Assembly (NCBI GenBank): GCA_039819785.1 | Contig: JBCBRH010000005.1 | Span: forward strand, 1 to 64,000 | Origin: JBCBRD01 sp039819785 | GTDB taxonomy: Bacteria > Pseudomonadota > Alphaproteobacteria > Rhizobiales > Hyphomicrobiaceae | Length of the DNA: 64,000 nt | Direction: 5' to 3' | Shown: piece after piece, positions 61,072 to 64,000 of the stretch | Layout of the letters: every line of letters begins with the position of its first letter | Position numbering within the stretch: the stretch's first letter is position 1 | Notes under the pieces: generated by a model | Told to the model about the DNA's origin: nothing | Databases searched by the model: none | Seen by the model: the letters and a program-made list of their open reading frames with translations, nothing else | Made by a program: the position numbers and the translations under genes

Positions 61072-62217
61072 TTAACATGCGCTCTGCCGGAGCGCAGCCG
61101 CCCTCTGCCATTCTGCGATAACACCGCTATCACGCTCGTCGCAAGCGAAGTGGGCAAGCTGCGCTGCAAATTGCATGTCATCGGCAAGCTGGGCGTAGGC
61201 CCATACCGCACTGCCGCGAACAACCGGATTTGGATCTTCCAAAAGCGCGGTAACCAAACCGAGAAGCGCCCCATCACCGGAGTTGCCCGCTGCAATCAGT
61301 GCATTCCGCACAACGCGGTCGCGCCCGGTCCGTTTCACCGGCGTACCGGCAAACCGCTTGCGAAACATCGGATCGTCCATCGCCAGGAGATCGCTAAGCT
61401 TGGGATTGTCGGTTTCGGCTCTGGCGCGCAATTTGGTTTCCCGCGCAGCTTCGGCAAATTTGTTCCAAGGGCAAACCGCAAGACAGTCATCGCAACCAAA
61501 CACCCGGTTGCCGATCGGCTTTCGGAAAGGTTCAGGGATCACACCAGCATACTCGATTGTGAGATAGGCAATGCAACGCCGCGCATCGAGTTGGTAGGGC
61601 GCTGGAAAAGCATCCGTCGGGCAAATATCAAGGCAGGCCCGGCAGCTCCCGCACTGGTCACCCTGGGGTTCATCGGGTTCAAACCGGTGCGACGTTAGAA
61701 TGGCCCCGAGCAACAGCCAAGACCCATATCCAGGTGAAACCAGATTGGTGTGTTTCCCCTGCCAGCCAAAGCCTGCGGCCTGCGCAAACGGCTTTTCCAT
61801 CAACGGTGCGGTGTCGACAAACACCTTTACATCCGCAGCCGTACGCGCGGCGATCAACTGCGCGATCTCTTTCAACCGGCCCTTCAACACATCGTGGTAG
61901 TCCCGCCCTTTGGCATAGGCAGAAACAATGCCCCGATCCGTCTGTGAAAGCGCATCCAGCGGATTGTGCTCTGGCCCATAGTTCATTCCCAGCATGATGA
62001 CGCTGCCAACATCCCCCATCAGATGCCTCGGGTCGCTGCGCCGCCCCGCATGCGTTTCCAGCCACTCCATGTCACCATGCCAGCCGGCATCCAGAAACTG
62101 CCGCAGCCGGTCTGGCGCATCCCCCAGGGCATCGGGTTGCGCAAACCCGATGGCCGAAAATCCGAGATCCTTGGCGCGCTTTTGAATGTCGGACTTCAGT
62201 TGTGCCTGTTGAGACAT
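61072..62217 (-). CDS. queG: Epoxyqueuosine reductase
   Basis: QueG, 381 residues, reduces epoxyqueuosine to queuosine in tRNA anticodons (position 34) using cobalamin and two [4Fe-4S] clusters. Both cluster motifs are intact ('CGSCRACLDICPTDAF' and 'CDDCLAVCPWNKF'). The cobalamin/active-site region is 'VFVDTAPLMEKPFAQAAGF'. The C-terminal HEAT-like repeat (about 310-370) that binds tRNA is present. The ATG at 62217 is chosen; two GTG codons precede it. It is in a run with fzlA and the epimerase gene. Confidence 0.95.
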   Translation of the reverse strand: MSQQAQLKSDIQKRAKDLGFSAIGFAQPDALGDAPDRLRQFLDAGWHGDMEWLETHAGRRSDPRHLMGDVGSVIMLGMNYGPEHNPLDALSQTDRGIVSAYAKGRDYHDVLKGRLKEIAQLIAARTAADVKVFVDTAPLMEKPFAQAAGFGWQGKHTNLVSPGYGSWLLLGAILTSHRFEPDEPQGDQCGSCRACLDICPTDAFPAPYQLDARRCIAYLTIEYAGVIPEPFRKPIGNRVFGCDDCLAVCPWNKFAEAARETKLRARAETDNPKLSDLLAMDDPMFRKRFAGTPVKRTGRDRVVRNALIAAGNSGDGALLGLVTALLEDPNPVVRGSAVWAYAQLADDMQFAAQLAHFACDERDSGVIAEWQRAAALRQSAC

Positions 62218-62280
62218 CACCACCACGGATCACTACCCTGTCTCCGACACACGCCTCCAGACGTGCGTCGCGAAATGACG

Positions 62281-62976
62281 TCAAAAATCGAGGTCGGCAT
62301 AATGCTGCGCCGGGGCAAATCCGGGAATGCGTTCGCTGAGCAGCCCGCGAAACGACCTGCGTGATTTCAGCCGTGCATACCACGCCCGCGTGACCGGATA
62401 GTCGTCCCATGGCACTTCGCCGAGATAGTCGATCACGGAAAGATGCGCTGCCGCCGAAAGATCGGCGAACGACATATCTTCGCCCGCCAGCCACTTTCGG
62501 CCGTGGGCCAGATAACCAAAATAGCTCATATGGTACTTCAGATTGGCGCGGATCGCGCGCAGCACCCCTGGGTTGGGCGGCGCCGGCACCCCAGGCTTCA
62601 ACCGCGCATGGACCTTTTCCTGCAATAATTCAGCAGTGACTTCGCGGTGCAACTTCCCGTGTGACCAGTCCACCAGCCGCCGCACTTCTGCGCGCTCCTC
62701 TCGGTTTCCTGGAAACAACAGTACGCTCAGTCCATCGACAGGGTGGCGCTTCAGTTCATCGGCAACAAATTCAGAGATGGCGTACGTGCCGCATAGGATC
62801 GGCCCGTTGACGACCTGCAACACCGGAAGTTCTGCCGCCGGGTTCATGGATAAAAACGCGGCATCCATCTGCCAGGGCATCACCTCTTCCAGGTCGGCTG
62901 CAATCTCAACCTCGGCAAGAACAAGCCGGATGGATCTCGAATGCGGGCAGAGCCGATAGTGAGAGAGGGTGTGCAT
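62281..62976 (-). CDS. fzlA: GST-fold cell-division protein FzlA
   Basis: A 231-residue glutathione-S-transferase-like protein. It matches FzlA, the alphaproteobacterial factor that binds FtsZ, curves its filaments and permits constriction. The N-terminal thioredoxin-like region 'LSHYRLCPHSRSIRLVLAEV', the C-terminal 'LAGEDMSFADLSAAAHLSVI' and the terminal 'APAQHYADLDF' are typical. The usual catalytic Ser/Tyr context of GSTs is altered. The start at 62976 fits the family. It is divergent from uppP and next to queG, an arrangement consistent with other alphaproteobacteria. Confidence 0.85.
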   Translation of the reverse strand: MHTLSHYRLCPHSRSIRLVLAEVEIAADLEEVMPWQMDAAFLSMNPAAELPVLQVVNGPILCGTYAISEFVADELKRHPVDGLSVLLFPGNREERAEVRRLVDWSHGKLHREVTAELLQEKVHARLKPGVPAPPNPGVLRAIRANLKYHMSYFGYLAHGRKWLAGEDMSFADLSAAAHLSVIDYLGEVPWDDYPVTRAWYARLKSRRSFRGLLSERIPGFAPAQHYADLDF

Positions 62977-63249
62977 GACTTCGCATACCGAACGATGCGC
63001 GCGCGGCAAACCAAAAAAGAGCCCCGACGCCGCGAACGTGTTGATTGAACCCCTCAGCGCTTGGGTGGACCGCCCGTCAGGAAGGCGGCCAACAGCCCCG
63101 GAATGGCTGAACGCAGATCAATAAGTGCGGCAGATACGTCACGCGCCTGAGGTCGCTCTTGCCCAACCTCTGCGAACACGATTGGTTGCCCCGCCGGCAG
63201 AGGATAGACCCTCCAACTCAACGCATAACGACGTAAAGGAATTCGCGAT

Positions 63250-64000
63250 ATGCCGATCTGGCAAGTGGTCTTGTTGGGTTTGATCGAAGGACTGACGGAA
63301 TTCATTCCCGTCTCCTCGACAGGACACATTTTGCTTGCTGGGCATTTCATCGGCTTCGACAGCCCGGGCAAAACCTTCGAAGTGCTGATCCAGCTGGGCG
63401 CGATCCTTGCGATCCTCACGGTTTATGCCGCCAAGCTGATAAAGATGCTGTTCGACCTGCCGAGCGATCCGCGCACCAGACGTTTCGTGTTGGGCGTCCT
63501 TCTGGCATTTCTGCCAGCCGCCGTGATCGGTGCAAGCGCCCACTCGTTCATCAAGGAGGTCCTGTTTGAAAGCCCGATGCTGATCTGTGTGATGCTGATC
63601 TTAGGCGGGATAATCCTGCTCATCGTCGACAGGATGGAGCTTGAGCCGCGCTATACGGATGTCATGGACTTCCCGCCATCGTTAGCCTTCAAAATCGGCC
63701 TGTGCCAGTGCCTGGCAATGGTGCCTGGCGTCTCACGGTCCGGAGCCACCATCGTCGGGTCTTTGTTGATGGGGACCGATAAGCGGTCGGCTGCCGAATT
63801 CACATTCTTTCTGGCCATGCCGACGATGGCAGGCGCGTTCGCGTTTGACCTCTACAAGAACTGGGAAATTCTCGATACCAGCGACGTGACCGGGATTGCC
63901 ATTGGGTTCGTGACAGCATTCATTGTCGGGGTCTTCGTCGTGAAATACCTACTGGATTTCGTCAGCAGGCACGGGTTTGCGCTGTTTGGCTGGTGGCGCA
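63250..64000 (+). CDS. uppP: Undecaprenyl-diphosphate phosphatase (5' part)
   Basis: UppP/BacA, cut by the window end after 250 codons; the family has about 265-270 residues. It recycles the lipid carrier undecaprenyl diphosphate for cell-wall synthesis, at the inner membrane. The two active-site motifs are present: 'EGLTEFIPVSSTGH' near the N-terminus and 'MVPGVSRSGATIVGSLLMGT' later. AAGGA lies before the ATG at 63250. It is divergent from fzlA, and together they link lipid-carrier supply and division. Confidence 0.95.
   Translation, partial: MPIWQVVLLGLIEGLTEFIPVSSTGHILLAGHFIGFDSPGKTFEVLIQLGAILAILTVYAAKLIKMLFDLPSDPRTRRFVLGVLLAFLPAAVIGASAHSFIKEVLFESPMLICVMLILGGIILLIVDRMELEPRYTDVMDFPPSLAFKIGLCQCLAMVPGVSRSGATIVGSLLMGTDKRSAAEFTFFLAMPTMAGAFAFDLYKNWEILDTSDVTGIAIGFVTAFIVGVFVVKYLLDFVSRHGFALFGWWR

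Overview
This window reads as a chromosomal segment of an alphaproteobacterium, most likely of the order Hyphomicrobiales. Support comes from a GST-fold FzlA homologue next to uppP, a TRAP dicarboxylate-type transporter, an infC gene with an apparent non-ATG start and the IRRP-type N-terminus typical of alphaproteobacterial IF-3, and a palindromic intergenic element of the kind common in rhizobial genomes. No species can be named from the sequence.

Layout. 0-6.6 kb: AsmA-like protein, CNT nucleoside transporter, secreted SNase-like nuclease and a SoxYZ-like sulfur carrier. 7-12 kb: a TPR protein, a complete TRAP transporter (dctP, stem-loop, dctQ, dctM) and an NTF2-like protein. 12-13.4 kb: a porin. 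13.7-24 kb: a long leftward cyanate operon in the order nasT-like antiterminator, ABC transporter (binding protein, permease, ATPase), hupE, CobW-type GTPase, WD40 protein, small Cys protein, cynS. A rightward sigma-54-dependent activator is divergent from it. The shared intergenic region holds a consensus sigma-54 promoter and an array of repeated operator-like motifs, and the nasT-to-transporter gap contains a candidate two-hexaloop ANTAR leader RNA. 24-25.1 kb: a scrambled IS481-family remnant beside tRNA-Arg(CCG). 25.3-31 kb: polA, infA, a cold-shock gene and an alanine-rich LEA-like protein. 31.4-39.4 kb: an accessory block of small-molecule enzymes (FAD oxidoreductase, SnoaL-like, ATC-hydrolase-like, Acg-like nitroreductase, alpha/beta hydrolase, PPOX-like, AHL-lactonase-like, MDR dehydrogenase, and a truncated MDR). 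40-47.4 kb: lepA, a Met-rich protein, lytic transglycosylase, a ten-fold 31-residue-repeat protein and type II NADH dehydrogenase.

47-55.4 kb: pheT, a membrane protein, pheS, rplT, rpmI, then a retron (a1/msr/msd/a2 RNA followed by reverse transcriptase) inserted between rpmI and infC. 55.6-64 kb: glycosyltransferase, alpha/beta hydrolase, two hypothetical envelope proteins, an epimerase, queG, fzlA and the 5' part of uppP.

The two most notable systems are the retron embedded in the infC-rpmI-rplT translation locus, with a 14-bp a1/a2 pairing and a long msd-like hairpin directly upstream of the RT, and the cyanate operon with apparent two-layer control: sigma-54 activation, then ANTAR antitermination.
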